64,000 nucleotides of DNA from Hexactinellida sp. DTS-2022 (lineage: Eukaryota > Porifera > Hexactinellida): contig JAPNXP010000016.1 of assembly GCA_028753945.1 (NCBI GenBank), positions 2,140,001-2,204,000 of the forward strand, in the 5' to 3' direction. Positions 19,801-31,000 of this stretch are shown here, one piece after another (position 1 is the stretch's first letter; the number at the start of each line of letters is the position of its first letter). The translations under genes and the position numbers were made by a program. Below the pieces are notes generated by a model. That model was given only the letters and a program-made list of their open reading frames with translations. It was not told the DNA's origin and did no database searches.

Positions 19801-21074
19801 ATTTTGATATTATATTGAGTTACATTGAACTCCCGTTATAACGAAGTACAGTACACCCTCGCTAATCCGAACCCCGCTAATCCGAACAGGAGAAACCAAA
19901 ATATTCTTCTAATAAATGTGGGAAAAAATCGTAAATTGCAATGCAAGTATTAAAAATAAGTCTTAGGCAAGTATTTTGAGGAGTACACTAGATGTTTAGT
20001 GAAGATTAACAAGGTTTGTACAAGTTTGGTGCGGATTATCGAGATTCTCATTTATAGATGCCCATATAAAAAGCGTTACTCACTAATCCGAACGAATTCA
20101 CTAATCGGAACAGAAGATTTTTGAATCGGAACACCTCTGTTCGGATTAGCGAGGGTGTACTGTAGACTACTTGGGACCTGTAAATTCCTTCGTTATATGC
20201 GGATAATAACTAATACATTTAGTGCTCTGGGGAAAATCTCAATTTCGTTAAATCCGACTTCGTAAAGTTTTATGACACAACCGCTGAAGTTTTCTTATGT
20301 CTGAAAACATGGATTCAACTGTTATTGACTAGACTCATTAGACATTAATAACCTTATATAGAGATAAATATGTATTTATTATCTTATTCCTCGATAGTAT
20401 AGTGGTAAGTATCTCCGCCTGTCACGTGGAAGACCCGGGTTCGATTCCCGGTCGGGGAGCTGTTTTTTGCCTATTATTACAATTACTTTTTGGACTGTTT
20501 TTAGGTAACTTTTCTTGGAGGACAGAAACACTCAGAAGTTCCAAAACAACTCGTCAAAGCTCACATTTTCCTAAACCCTTCCTTGACAGAGGCATTTTGT
20601 GTTGCAATGTGTGAAGCTGTGAGTTGTGGCCTGCAAGTGGTCACCACTAATGTAGGGGGCATACCAGAAGTTCTGCCTGACGGAATGGTCGAACTCTGTC
20701 AACCAACCGTCCAGGCCCTGTGTGAAGGCCTGGAGAAATGTATTCAAAACGTGCGTGACGACAACACTCCAGATCCTTGGGACTACCACCATAAAATGGA
20801 ACAGATGTACAATTGGCACAATATAGCTATGCGAACTGAGAGAGTGTATGACAGTGCTAGATTGATACCACAGCCCTCTCGAACGCAGCTATTCATAACT
20901 GTGTACTCTCTCGGTCCCATTATTGGGAAGTTAGTTGTAATACTGTATTCTCTGATCATGGCTCTATTGTGGATTGCAGGCGTTGTTTGGCCGAGGCGTA
21001 ACATTGATATTGTACCAGACTATGGATTCAATCGATTGAGGAAGTGCAGTCCACAGGTATTCAATTGTAAATAA
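16879..21074 (+). CDS. PIGA: PIG-A, GlcNAc transferase of GPI-anchor synthesis
   Basis: PIG-A is the catalytic subunit of the ER enzyme that adds GlcNAc to phosphatidylinositol, the first step of GPI-anchor synthesis. Four exons fit with phase-0 junctions: 16879-17109, 17575-17913, 18238-18450 and 20505-21074, about 450 residues (human 484). Family signatures run in order: [58 protein letters not shown], and the EX7E motif of GT4 glycosyltransferases at residues 290-298 (EAFCVAMCE). A single hydrophobic C-terminal segment near 390-423 fits the known membrane anchor. I chose the ATG at 16879 (MSLGNKKPH); an in-frame ATG lies 15 codons upstream. Intron 3 (2.05 kb) holds an antisense ORF, a nested MITE pair and a tRNA gene. 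The stop is 400 bp from that of SLC30A5, which converges. Confidence 0.94.
17184..17334. repeat. MITE, CCTCGTTAGTACGAAC family, PIGA intron 1
   Basis: The left arm CAGAAGAACCTCGTTAGTACG pairs with the right arm gttcgtattaccgtgcttctactg, with TA on the right. The same family is at 23271-23444. Confidence 0.65.
17986..18140. repeat. MITE, GTTCGCGTAATAG family, PIGA intron 2
   Basis: The ends CAGTTGAGTTCGCG and CGCGAACTCCACTG are inverted. Internal words (gcgaacttgctatt, ttaaatgttctcttggg) match the copies in the vault-PARP introns. Confidence 0.75.
18632..19474 (-). CDS. Unrecognised 280-residue ORF, antisense inside PIGA intron 3
   Basis: A single open frame starts with ATG and encodes 280 residues that I cannot place in any family. 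The N terminus ([20 protein letters not shown]) has alternating basic and hydrophobic residues that could be a mitochondrial presequence. The rest is a plausible globular protein with Lys/Leu/Phe/Ile-rich, AT-biased codons, unlike the GC-rich exons of PIGA. No transmembrane segment or transposase motif is visible. An ORF this long is unlikely by chance in such AT-rich DNA, which supports a nested gene. Expression and homology are unverified. Confidence 0.5.
   Translation of the reverse strand: MWSKFNFLFKRLFQKEVAKALPCQRRFPTIIFPPSSELISSQFVLFPYLPRKFRKPALKTFTAVQTLEKTAIEQLSIWAIYLTEKFYQKLELIELDNILLKSPNLTNDHFKDKSSISETQKGELLVSENPTKLIKQFTKELKKIIHLENIKIDPFRFHALYRLSGLYSATVEAESSPYRMRMIFSVNQEGMPQFFAILPSHEYELLNSIISKAESLKEVYSFFDKYNSYWFDSQLSPEDQYRCFFRKCNRLKYSKAVIAHVELSKPTIIKQLKKSKAENK
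19823..20270. repeat. MITE of the CGTTATAACG family, interrupted by another MITE
   Basis: The outer left part tgaactcccgttataacgaag and the right part gggacctgtaaattccttcg, cgttatatgcgg and aatctcaatttcgtta correspond to a single CGTTATAACG copy such as 4231-4405. The interruption at 19849-20162 is a second element. The right outer terminus is approximate. Confidence 0.65.
19849..20162. repeat. Inner MITE with CAGTACACCCTCGCTAATCCG ends
   Basis: The left end CAGTACACCCTCGCTAATCC and the right end GGATTAGCGAGGGTGTACTG are perfect inverted repeats of about 24 bp. TA stands on both sides, as expected for insertion into a TA target. It interrupts the CGTTATAACG element and is therefore younger than it. 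Confidence 0.85.
20388..20459 (+). tRNA. tRNA-Asp (GTC), in PIGA intron 3
   Basis: The 72-base sequence folds as a cloverleaf. The acceptor stem TCCTCGA pairs with TCGGGGA (one G-T pair), the anticodon loop is C-T-GTC-A-C with anticodon GTC at 20421-20423, and the T arm is CCGGG-TTCGATT-CCCGG. The internal B box GGTTCGATTCC matches the RNA polymerase III consensus exactly and an A-box-like segment lies in the D arm. No intron is present; CCA is not encoded. It lies 45 bp before the last PIGA exon, on the same strand. Confidence 0.96.
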
Positions 21075-21474
21075 TTATACAAATTGTATTTTGATAATTA
21101 GATGTATGTATGTTATTTATTTGTCTATTCTGAAATTGTTATTAATTCCATAATTAGGAATCGGAGTCTACTATTGAAATTATATTCACTTATTTCTCTC
21201 AAAACTGTAATGGTTGAAAGTATTGACAAGACCCTAAATAAATAGGTTCACTTATTTGTATTTGTTTTGTATATTCATTAGTTGATTGATTAATTATCAA
21301 GATAATTCTTATAATATAAAAAGACTGAAAGCCACTATCAAATATATAGTTGAACAGTTAACACATCCACTTAATATTACATCACTATTCAACCATGATT
21401 AATAGAATAATGGTAGCAATTAATTTAATGCATAACAAATTACAATACTATACTAATGCATAACAATAACAATG
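21075..21474. other. Convergent 3' region of PIGA and SLC30A5
   Basis: A 400-bp AT-rich spacer between two stop codons. AATAAA-type words occur on the plus strand (for example aataaatagg near 21237), compatible with PIGA polyadenylation. Nothing else is seen. Confidence 0.4.
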
Positions 21475-24236
21475 CTATACTTCCATAGTACCGATATTGG
21501 GTCCATGGTCCACATACATCTTAGAGCTGGTGAGATAGGCAGAGTTACAAGCCAGAGACCTGAAGCCTTGCTTTTCTATCTGAATCGACACCAGTGCAAC
21601 GCTGTGCTCTCTGAATATGCGACTCACTGTATCCATGGTTCTAGGCTCATCGCATTCAGCTCCCACCTGCAAGTGAATAACTCCGTAGAACTGTACCGAG
21701 TCGTGTTGCCAAACCCGCAAGTTGGAAATGGAGTGGACGGTAGGGGTCTGTCGAACCAGTGCCATCGCATATTGCAAGTTCACATTCCAGGGCGTTGTCA
21801 AGGAGAGGATATGAAAAGAATCCGCGATCAAAGGTTTGACACTCAACAAAATCAACAAAGAAATACACAGAGAGCAAAGTGGGTCGCTCCAATGCCAACC
21901 GAAGTACTCTATTAAAATGCTAGACACGATAACCCCAACAGATCCCATCGTATCAGCTAACACGTGCAGAAATACTCCGTGGAGATTCCCGCTGTGCGAA
22001 TGGCTACAGTGATCCTGTGAGGAATGTGAATGTCCATGGTTATGTTCGATTTCTATGGACTGATGATGCTCTGATTGCGGCTCTCCGTCACTATGGTGAT
22101 GTTCGGAATGTATCTGGTCTCCATGGTTACTATGTTCATGTGTAGAATGTCCCTGGTGATGTGTGGAATGTGTATGGTCGCTATGGTGATGTGTAGAATG
22201 TGTATCTGGCTCCTGTGCATGAGAATGAGAATGGGAGTGTCCGTGTGAATGCAGTGAGAATATCCCGATCAGGTTAACAAACAGGCCGATGAGGGAAACT
22301 GTGAACAGCCGGTTTGTGAGCACTTCCGGTGGGTCGAGCAGTCTAACCAGTGCCTCCAGGAATATCATGCAGGCTATAACGACTAGGAACACTCCGTTTA
22401 TGAACCCACTCACTATCTCTATGCGATTCATACCGAACGGGTACACACGCGTGGCTTTCATTCTCGCCATTATTGAGGCCCATAGGCCTATCATAAGGGC
22501 TGAGCTGTCGAATAGCATATGGAATCCGTCCGAGATAAGACTGAGACTGTTCGTCCAGTATCCGTATAGGAACTCGACCGCCGTGAAAGTTAGGTTGATA
22601 GTCAGATAGAAGAATATGCGCCTGGAGTCGTGGGCAGATAGAATCTTAGCGAGGTTAGTCTTCACAGCTGATAGCCAGCTGGTGGCACGTGTTTGTGTCG
22701 CGAACAGTGGCAGCCCTGCTCCCGAGTATCCGGTGTATCTCCCCGACACCTCGAGGTGTCTGTTCGTCGGTTCCGACAGAAGATATACGCCACAGGCGAG
22801 TAGGAGAGAGCTCATGACCAGCCCCACAGTGATGCCGTGAGTAGTGTCTACGCCGTAGAACGAACTGACAGCCGCTATACACACGGCTGTTACAAATGTT
22901 ACCAAAGAGCCAAACCGTACATACCGCGCGGTTTCTATCACATTGTGTACTAGGTGGTATCCATAGAAACAGCAGAGGTATGCTATTATAACGAATATAA
23001 CAGCTGGAATCGATACATGAGGAACACCGTAGAAGGCCACCTGACCTATAGAGATCGGGAGCAGCAGAGGCAGCGAGAGTAGGTGGCTGAGTGCGTGCAG
23101 CCTCTTGGCGCCGCCGATGTCCGTGGAGAGTCGCTTGCTGACGCGACTGAGCGCCGATTTGTAGAAGAGAGCCAGGAATAGCAGGATGATCCCGGTCTTG
23201 TGGTCGGCTGATAGTCCGAAGTAGGATGCGAACTAAAGTGTATATATCGATATAAGAGTGTTACAGTCTATAGTAGAACCTCGTTAGTACGAACACAGTT
23301 AATTAATTTACACGAAATTCCGGTAAATACGAACACTACAGTCCCTTTCAAAGCCTTTGTAATACAAACTATATTGGTTAGTACGTATTCCGGATTAGGC
23401 GAACGCATTTTGCCCCTGGTGTTCGTACTAACGAAGTTCTACTGTATATTGTTATTATCAGGGGTTTATCCAGGAGCGCGCCATACGCCTAGAGGCGTAT
23501 AAATTGGGATATGTTTGTGTTTAGGAGCGCGAAAACTGCCGAAAGTCCCCATAGAGTAATACAAAAGTAACCTTTTAGGCGTACATAATTCATACTTTAG
23601 TGACCTTAGGACAGTTAGGAGTGTTCAATTCTACTCCTGTATAATACCCTGGTTATTATTCCTTACCTCGTAGACCCAGTGTAGTAGGAAGCTATTGTGT
23701 GTCCCCTCTGGGTGCTGAGTGCCTATTCTGGTGTCTTTGTCGAAGAGCAACAGAGCCATAACGCCTCCAATGAAATACCAGCTGCCCTTGTTCCTACTGG
23801 CGCTCACGCCTCCACATTGCACCAGCGTTGTGATCAATCCCAGTACAATAGGCTCGTAATGGTCGTATAGCAATATGGTGCGCATTGGGCCGCATATTGA
23901 CAGACCGCCAATCCATAGAACGTCTCCTACAGTAGCCAGTAGAGAATATCTGAATACCCGAATCCATAACCGGTAACTAAGGTCTTTCTCCTGTGAGAAT
24001 GGCTTTTGCAGAGGAAGAGAAATGGCAGTTAGGCCCACTTTTATAAGAAGGATGGTTATTATTAGCGGCGTGGAGTCGAGGACATGGGATAGTACGAATA
24101 TAGAAATTGTATGGAGAATCTTGCTCGTCAGAAAGCCTATCCAAATGGGAGATTCTCTCTTCAATGAAATTAAACTCTCCATTTGGATTGAGCTAACGTA
24201 TAATGTAAATAGAATATGTAATAACAATGGACTCAA
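21475..24236 (-). CDS. SLC30A5: Zinc transporter ZnT5
   Basis: ZnT5 moves zinc into the early secretory pathway, as a heterodimer with ZnT6 in vertebrates. Two exons, 23667-24236 and 21475-23232, join in phase 0 to about 775 residues (human 765). The long N-terminal half with extra transmembrane segments, including ICGPMRTILLYDH and GGAKRLHALSHLLS, is specific to ZnT5 among SLC30 proteins. The cation-diffusion core follows, with the two zinc-binding HxxxD pairs (HMLFD near residues 428-432 and HVLAD near 605), the luminal PP pair (LLDPPE), and an unusually long His/Ser/Asp-rich cytosolic loop between TM4 and TM5. The C-terminal cytoplasmic domain is complete. The only intron is filled by two mobile elements. 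The start ATG at 24236 lacks an upstream acceptor and is the best choice, though a further 5' exon cannot be excluded. Confidence 0.93.
23271..23444. repeat. MITE, CCTCGTTAGTACGAAC family, SLC30A5 intron
   Basis: The left arm tagtagaacctcgttagtacg and the right arm gttcgtactaacgaagttctactg are inverted. It occupies the acceptor-proximal half of the 434-bp intron. Confidence 0.75.
23458..23651. repeat. Interspersed repeat R, copy 2, SLC30A5 intron
   Basis: Near-identical to 8311-8504, in the same plus-strand orientation. It ends about 15 bp from the donor site of SLC30A5 exon 1, so intron and element nearly coincide. Confidence 0.75.
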
Positions 24237-25091
24237 ATATACTCTGAAACGAATATTTTATTTGATACAGTGGAACCTCTATAAGTGGGGGAGCTGGGAC
24301 GGGGAAAATTTCAATTGCCCCCCATTCCCCGGTTATAAAATTCAATTGGAAAAACATTATATATGCTATATTATACAAAATATTCATATAACACACACAT
24401 TAATGCACGTTCTAGTTCTTATTTGTATATTATGACAATTTAGTTAACTGCTGATCTACACTAGGTGATTTCTTCTAAAAACATCAGAGTAGATCAATCG
24501 AAAATATTTTTTCTGTAGAACTTTTGAGTCGATTTATTGGAAATATTGTATTATTTTATAAGAATCATGTTAGGATTTGTCCATTCCCCCCATTTATGGA
24601 GGTTGTTTTGTATGCAGATAAAAACTCCTTGAAATTTATGGTCCCCCATTCCCCACTTCCCCGCTTATAGAGGTTCATTTGTATGGATATATACGAATAT
24701 GGTAAAAAAATTCCCCACTTATGGAGGTTCCCCATTTATAGAGACCCCACTTATAGAGGTTGCACTGTATACTACTTTTCGACAGCAACATTACTTTTAT
24801 TTAGATTTGGAGAGATCGTTAATTAATATAAATTCCTACTTATTAATTTAAACTAGGTGAGTAATAACTAACTTGCGTCTAACTTTGTAACTAGTATGTC
24901 TCTTCTAGACATGTATTTTACACTGTATTTTGAGTCTTTAATTTGATTTAATCAAAACGAACGAATATTCGAATATTTGTTCGTTTAGAAAAAGGTTCGT
25001 TCGTTACATTTCGAATATTCGTTTCAACACCCAACTTATAATTGAATAATTTAAATTAATGGTATTAATAACTACATGCTACAATAAATAT
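24237..25091. other. Region between the SLC30A5 start and the end of the CTD-like exon
   Basis: Both flanking coding units are on the minus strand. Most of the space is the 500-bp MITE at 24268-24767. The rest is AT-rich with short inverted words (cgaatattcgaatatttgttcg near 24960). No gene is seen; it must hold the 5' region of SLC30A5 and the 3' end of the vault-PARP locus. Confidence 0.45.
24268..24767. repeat. 500-bp MITE, CAGTGGAACCTCTATAAGTGG family
   Basis: The ends CAGTGGAACCTCTATAAGTG and CACTTATAGAGGTTGCACTG are inverted, with TA on both sides. Several internal echoes of ttatagaggtt and cccccattccccact occur. No ORF of note. It starts about 30 bp upstream of the SLC30A5 ATG (minus strand), so it overlaps that 5' region. 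Confidence 0.8.
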
Positions 25092-28000
25092 CTACTTGTC
25101 TATGAGTTTATAAGATATGAGAACATATTTATTATTAGCATATTCTAACCAAGAGCTACCAAGTTCTAATCTTGTTGATAAACCAGGGTACTTCGCTTCA
25201 AACTGCTTCAGGTATCTTAGATTATTATCAAACTTGACATTATGTCTGTTAAGATTCACATCCCATCCTTTGAAATTTGGTCTCATTTTGAAATAGCCTG
25301 GGAACATCAAGTGTAGGTAGTAGAGAATCAAAAGCGTTGAAATAAAGTTTTGCAATTCTTCATATATTTTTATCCCCAAAGATTTTGCACCCTTGTCGTC
25401 CAATTCTTTATTTATAATCTCTGAAATTGAAAAGTTGTTCGTTGAAATGGTTAAGTCTAAATCGTGTAAGTCCCAATACTCTTTACTGAAACTAAGTATT
25501 ACCAAATTTTCAAGTATTTCTTCCAATGGCTTACGTCTCTCTCTCAGTATTGTGATAGATTTTTCGAAACTGTGCAGTATCTCTTTATTAGAAGTATTGG
25601 GAATTAAGTCAATATCATTTCTTTTCTTGTATCTGACGCTTGATAAGGTTCCTTTCTTAGATTTTGTTGATTTTCTTTTAGGAGTATAGCTAGGAGATGT
25701 AGGGGATGTAGGGGTATAGCTAGGAGATGTAGGGGTATAGCTAGGAGATGTAGGGGTATAGCTAGGAGATGTAGGGGTATAGCTAGGAGATGTAGGGGTA
25801 TAGCTAGGAGATGTAGGGGTATAGCTAGGAGATGTAGAGGTATAGCTAGGAGATGTAGGGGTATAGCTAGGAGATGTAGGGGTATAGCTAGGAGATGTAG
25901 GGGTATAGCTAGGAGATGTAGGGGTATAGCTAGGAGATGTAGGGGTATAGCTAGGAGATGTAGAGGTATAGCTAGGAGATGTAGAGGTATAGCTAGGAGA
26001 TGTAGGGGTATAGCTAGGAGATGTAGGGGTATAGCTAGGAGATGTAGGGGTATAGCTAGGAGATGTAGGGGTATAGCTAGGAGATGTAGGGGTATAGCTA
26101 GGAGATGTAGGGGTATAGCTAGGAGATGTAGGGGTATAGCTAGGAGATGTAGGGGTATAGCTAGGAGATGTAGGGGTATAGCTAGGAGATGTAGGGGTAT
26201 AGCTAGGAGATGTAGGGGTATAGCTAGGAGATGTAGGGGTATAGCTAGGAGATGTAGGGGTATAGCTAGGAGATGTAGGGGTATAGCTAGGAGATGTAGG
26301 GGTATAGCTAGGAGATGTAGAGGTATAGCTAGGAGATGTAGGGGTATAGCTAGGAGATGTAGGGGTATAGCTAGGAGATGTAGGGGTATAGCTAGGAGAT
26401 GTAGGGGTATAGCTAGGAGATGTAGGGGTATAGCTAGGAGATGTAGGGGTATAGCTAGGAGATGTAGGGGTATAGCTAGGAGATGTAGGGGTATAGCTAG
26501 GAGATGTAGGGGTATAGCTAGGAGATGTAGGGGTATAGCTAGGAGATGTAGGGGTATAGCTAGGAGATGTAGAGGTATAGCTAGGAGATGTAGAGGTATA
26601 GCTAGGAGATGTAGGGGTATAGCTAGGAGATGTAGGGGTATAGCTAGGAGATGTAGGGGTATAGCTAGGAGATGTAGGGGTATAGCTAGGAGATGTAGGG
26701 GTATAGCTAGGAGATGTAGGGGTATAGCTAGGAGATGTAGGGGTATAGCTAGGAGATGTAGAGGTATAGCTAGGAGATGTAGGGGTATAGCTAGGAGATG
26801 TAGGGGTATAGCTAGGAGATGTAGGGGTATAGCTAGGAGATGTAGGGGTATAGCTAGGAGATGTAGGGGTATAGCTAGGAGATGTAGGGGTATAGCTAGG
26901 AGATGTAGGGGTATAGCTAGGAGATGTAGGGGTATAGCTAGGAGATGTAGGGGTATAGCTAGGAGATGTAGGGGTATAGCTAGGAGATGTAGGGGTATAG
27001 CTAGGAGATGTAGGGGTATAGCTAGGAGATGTAGGGGTATAGCTAGGAGATGTAGGGGTATAGCTAGGAGATGTAGAGGTATAGCTAGGGGATGTAGGGG
27101 TATAGCTAGGAGATGTAGGGGTATAGCTAGGAGATGTAGGGGTATAGCTAGGAGATGTAGGGGTATAGCTAGGAGATGTAGGGGTATAGCTAGGAGATGT
27201 AGGGGTATAGCTAGGAGATGTAGAGGTATAGCTAGGAGATGTAGAGGTATAGTTAGGAGATGTAGAGGTATAGCTAGGAGATGTAGGGGTATAGCTAGGA
27301 GCTGTAGGGGTATAGCTAGGAGATGTAGAGGTATAGCTAGGGGATGTAGGGGTATAGCTAGGAGATGTAGGGGTATAGCTAGGAGATGTAGGGGTATAGC
27401 TAGGGGATGTAGGGGTATAGCTAGGAGATGTAGGGGTATAGCTAGGAGATGTAGGGGTATAGCTAGGAGATGTAGGGGTATAGCTAGGAGATGTAGGGGT
27501 ATAGCTAGGGGATGTAGGGGTATAGCTAGGAGATGTAGGGGTATAGCTAGGAGATGTAGGGGTATAGCTAGGAGATGTAGGGGTATAGCTAGGAGATGTA
27601 GGGGTATAGCTAGGAGATGTAGGAGTATAGCTAGGAGATGTAGGGGTATAGCTAGGAGATGTAGGGGTATAGCTAGGAGATGTAGGGGTATAACTAGGAG
27701 ATGTAGGGGTATAGCTAGGAGATGTAGGGGTATAACTAGGAGATGTAGGGGTATAACTAGGAGATGTAGGGGTATAGCTAGGAGATGTAGGGGTATAGCT
27801 AGGAGATGTAGGGGTATAGCTAGGAGATGTAGGGGTATAGCTAGGGGATGTAGGGGTATAGCTAGGAGATGTAGGGGTATAGCTAGGAGATGTAGAGGTA
27901 TAGCTAGGAGATGTAGGGGTATAACTAGGAGATGTAGGGGTATAGCTAGGAGATGTAGGGGTATAGCTAGGAGATGTAGAGGTATAGCTAGGAGATGTAG

Positions 28001-31000
28001 GGGTATAACTAGGAGATGTAGGGGTATAGCTAGGAGATGTAGGGGTATAGCTAGGGGATGTAGGGGTATAGCTAGGAGATGTAGGGGTATAGCTAGGAGA
28101 TGTAGGGGTATAGCTAGGAGATGTAGGGGTATAGCTAGGAGATGTAGGGGTATAGCTAGGAGATGTAGGGGTATAACTAGGAGATGTAGGGGTATAGCTA
28201 GGAGATGTAGGGGTATAGCTAGGAGATGTAGGGGTATAGCTAGGGGATGTAGGGGTATAGCTAGGAGATGTAGGGGTATAGCTAGGAGATGTAGGGGTAT
28301 AGCTAGGGGATGTAGGGGTATAGCTAGGAGATGTAGGGGTATAGCTAGGAGATGTAGGGGTATAGCTAGGAGATGTAGGGGTATAGCTAGGAGATGTAGA
28401 GGTATAGCTAGGAGATGTAGAGGTATAGCTAGGAGATGTAGGGGTATAGCTAGGAGATGTAGGGGTATAGCTAGGAGATGTAGGGGTATAGCTAGGAGAT
28501 GTAGGGGTATAGCTAGGAGATGTAGGGGTATAGCTAGGAGATGTAGGGGTATAGCTAGGAGATGTAGGGGTATAGCTAGGAGATGTAGAGGTATAGCTAG
28601 GAGATGTAGGGGTATAGCTAGGAGATGTAGGGGTATAGCTAGGAGATGTAGAGGTATAGCTAGGAGATGTAGGGGTATAGCTAGGAGATGTAGGGGTATA
28701 GCTAGGAGATGTAGGGGTATAGCTAGGAGATGTAGGGGTATAGCTAGGAGATGTAGGGGTATAGCTAGGAGATGTAGGGGTATAGCTAGGAGATGTAGGG
28801 GTATAGCTAGGAGATGTAGGGGTATAGCTAGGAGATGTAGAGGTATAGCTAGGAGATGTAGGGGTATAGCTAGGAGATGTAGGGGTATAGCTAGGAGATG
28901 TAGGGGTATAGCTAGGAGATGTAGGGGTATAGCTAGGAGATGTAGAGGTATAGCTAGGAGATGTAGAGGTATAGTTAGGAGATGTAGAGGTATAGCTAGG
29001 AGATGTAGGGGTATAGCTAGGAGCTGTAGGGGTATAGCTAGGAGATGTAGAGGTATAGCTAGGGGATGTAGGGGTATAGCTAGGAGATGTAGGGGTATAG
29101 CTAGGAGATGTAGGGGTATAGCTAGGGGATGTAGGGGTATAGCTAGGAGATGTAGGGGTATAGCTAGGAGATGTAGGGGTATAGCTAGGAGATGTAGGGG
29201 TATAGCTAGGAGATGTAGGGGTATAGCTAGGGGATGTAGGGGTATAGCTAGGAGATGTAGGGGTATAGCTAGGAGATGTAGGGGTATAGCTAGGAGATGT
29301 AGGGGTATAGCTAGGAGATGTAGGAGTATAGCTAGGAGATGTAGGGGTATAACTAGGAGATGTAGGGGTATAGCTAGGAGATGTAGGGGTATAGCTAGGA
29401 GATGTAGGGGTATAGCTAGGAGATGTAGGGGTATAGCTAGGGGATGTAGGGGTATAGCTAGGAGATGTAGGGGTATAGCTAGGAGATGTAGAGGTATAGC
29501 TAGGAGATGTAGGGGTATAACTAGGAGATGTAGGGGTATAGCTAGGAGATGTAGGGGTATAGCTAGGAGATGTAGAGGTATAGCTAGGAGATGTAGGAGT
29601 ATAGCTAGGAGATGTAGGGGTATAGCTAGGAGATGTAGGGGTATAGCTAGGAGATGTAGGGGTATAACTAGGAGATGTAGGGGTATAGCTAGGAGATGTA
29701 GGGGTATAACTAGGAGATGTAGGGGTATAACTAGGAGATGTAGGGGTATAGCTAGGAGATGTAGGGGTATAGCTAGGAGATGTAGGGGTATAGCTAGGAG
29801 ATGTAGGGGTATAGCTAGGGGATGTAGGGGTATAGCTAGGAGATGTAGGGGTATAGCTAGGAGATGTAGAGGTATAGCTAGGAGATGTAGGGGTATAACT
29901 AGGAGATGTAGGGGTATAGCTAGGAGATGTAGAGGTATAGCTAGGAGATGTAGGGGTATAGCTAGGAGATGTAGGGGTATAGCTAGGAGATGTAGAGGTA
30001 TAGCTAGGAGATGTAGGGGTATAGCTAGGAGATGTAGGGGTATAGCTAGGAGATGTAGGGGTATAGCTAGGAGATGTAGGGGTATAGCTAGGAGATGTAG
30101 GGGTATAGCTAGGAGATGTAGGGGTATAGCTAGGGGATGTAGGGGTATAGCTAGGAGATGTAGGGGTATAGCTAGGAGATGTAGGGGTATAGCTAGGAGA
30201 TGTAGGGGTATAGCTAGGAGATGTAGGGGTATAGCTAGGAGATGTAGGGGTATAGCTAGGAGATGTAGGGGTATAGCTAGGAGATGTAGGGGTATAGCTA
30301 GGAGATGTAGGGGTATAGCTAGGAGATGTAGGGGTATAGCTAGGAGATGTAGGGGTATAGCTAGGAGATGTAGGGGTATAGCTAGGAGATGTAGGGGTAT
30401 AGCTAGGAGATGTAGGGGTATAGCTAGGAGATGTAGGGGTATAGCTAGGGGATGTAGGGGTATAGCTAGGAGATGTAGGGGTATAGCTAGGAGATGTAGG
30501 GGTATAGCTAGGAGATGTAGGGGTATAGCTAGGGGATGTAGGGGTATAGCTAGGAGATGTAGGGGTATAGCTAGGAGATGTAGGGGTATAGCTAGGAGAT
30601 GTAGGGGTATAGCTAGGAGATGTAGGGGTATAGCTAGGAGATGTAGGGGTATAGCTAGGAGATGTAGGGGTATAGCTAGGAGATGTAGGGGTATAGCTAG
30701 GAGATGTAGGGGTATAGCTAGGAGATGTAGGGGTATAGCTAGGAGATGTAGAGGTATAGCTAGGAGATGTAGGGGTATAACTAGGAGATGTAGGGGTATA
30801 GCTAGGAGATGTAGGGGTATAGCTAGGAGATGTAGAGGTATAGCTAGGAGATGTAGGGGTATAACTAGGAGATGTAGGGGTATAGCTAGGAGATGTAGGG
30901 GTATAGCTAGGAGATGTAGGGGTATAGCTAGGAGATGTAGGGGTATAGCTAGGAGATGTAGGGGTATAGCTAGGAGATGTAGGGGTATAGCTAGGAGATG

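Noticed and set aside
20402-20614. Short plus-strand [17 protein letters not shown]
   Set aside because: It translates through the tRNA-Asp gene and into the last PIGA exon in the wrong frame.
22289-22840. Plus-strand ORFs of 74-106 residues within SLC30A5
   Set aside because: They are antisense shadows of conserved transmembrane coding sequence.
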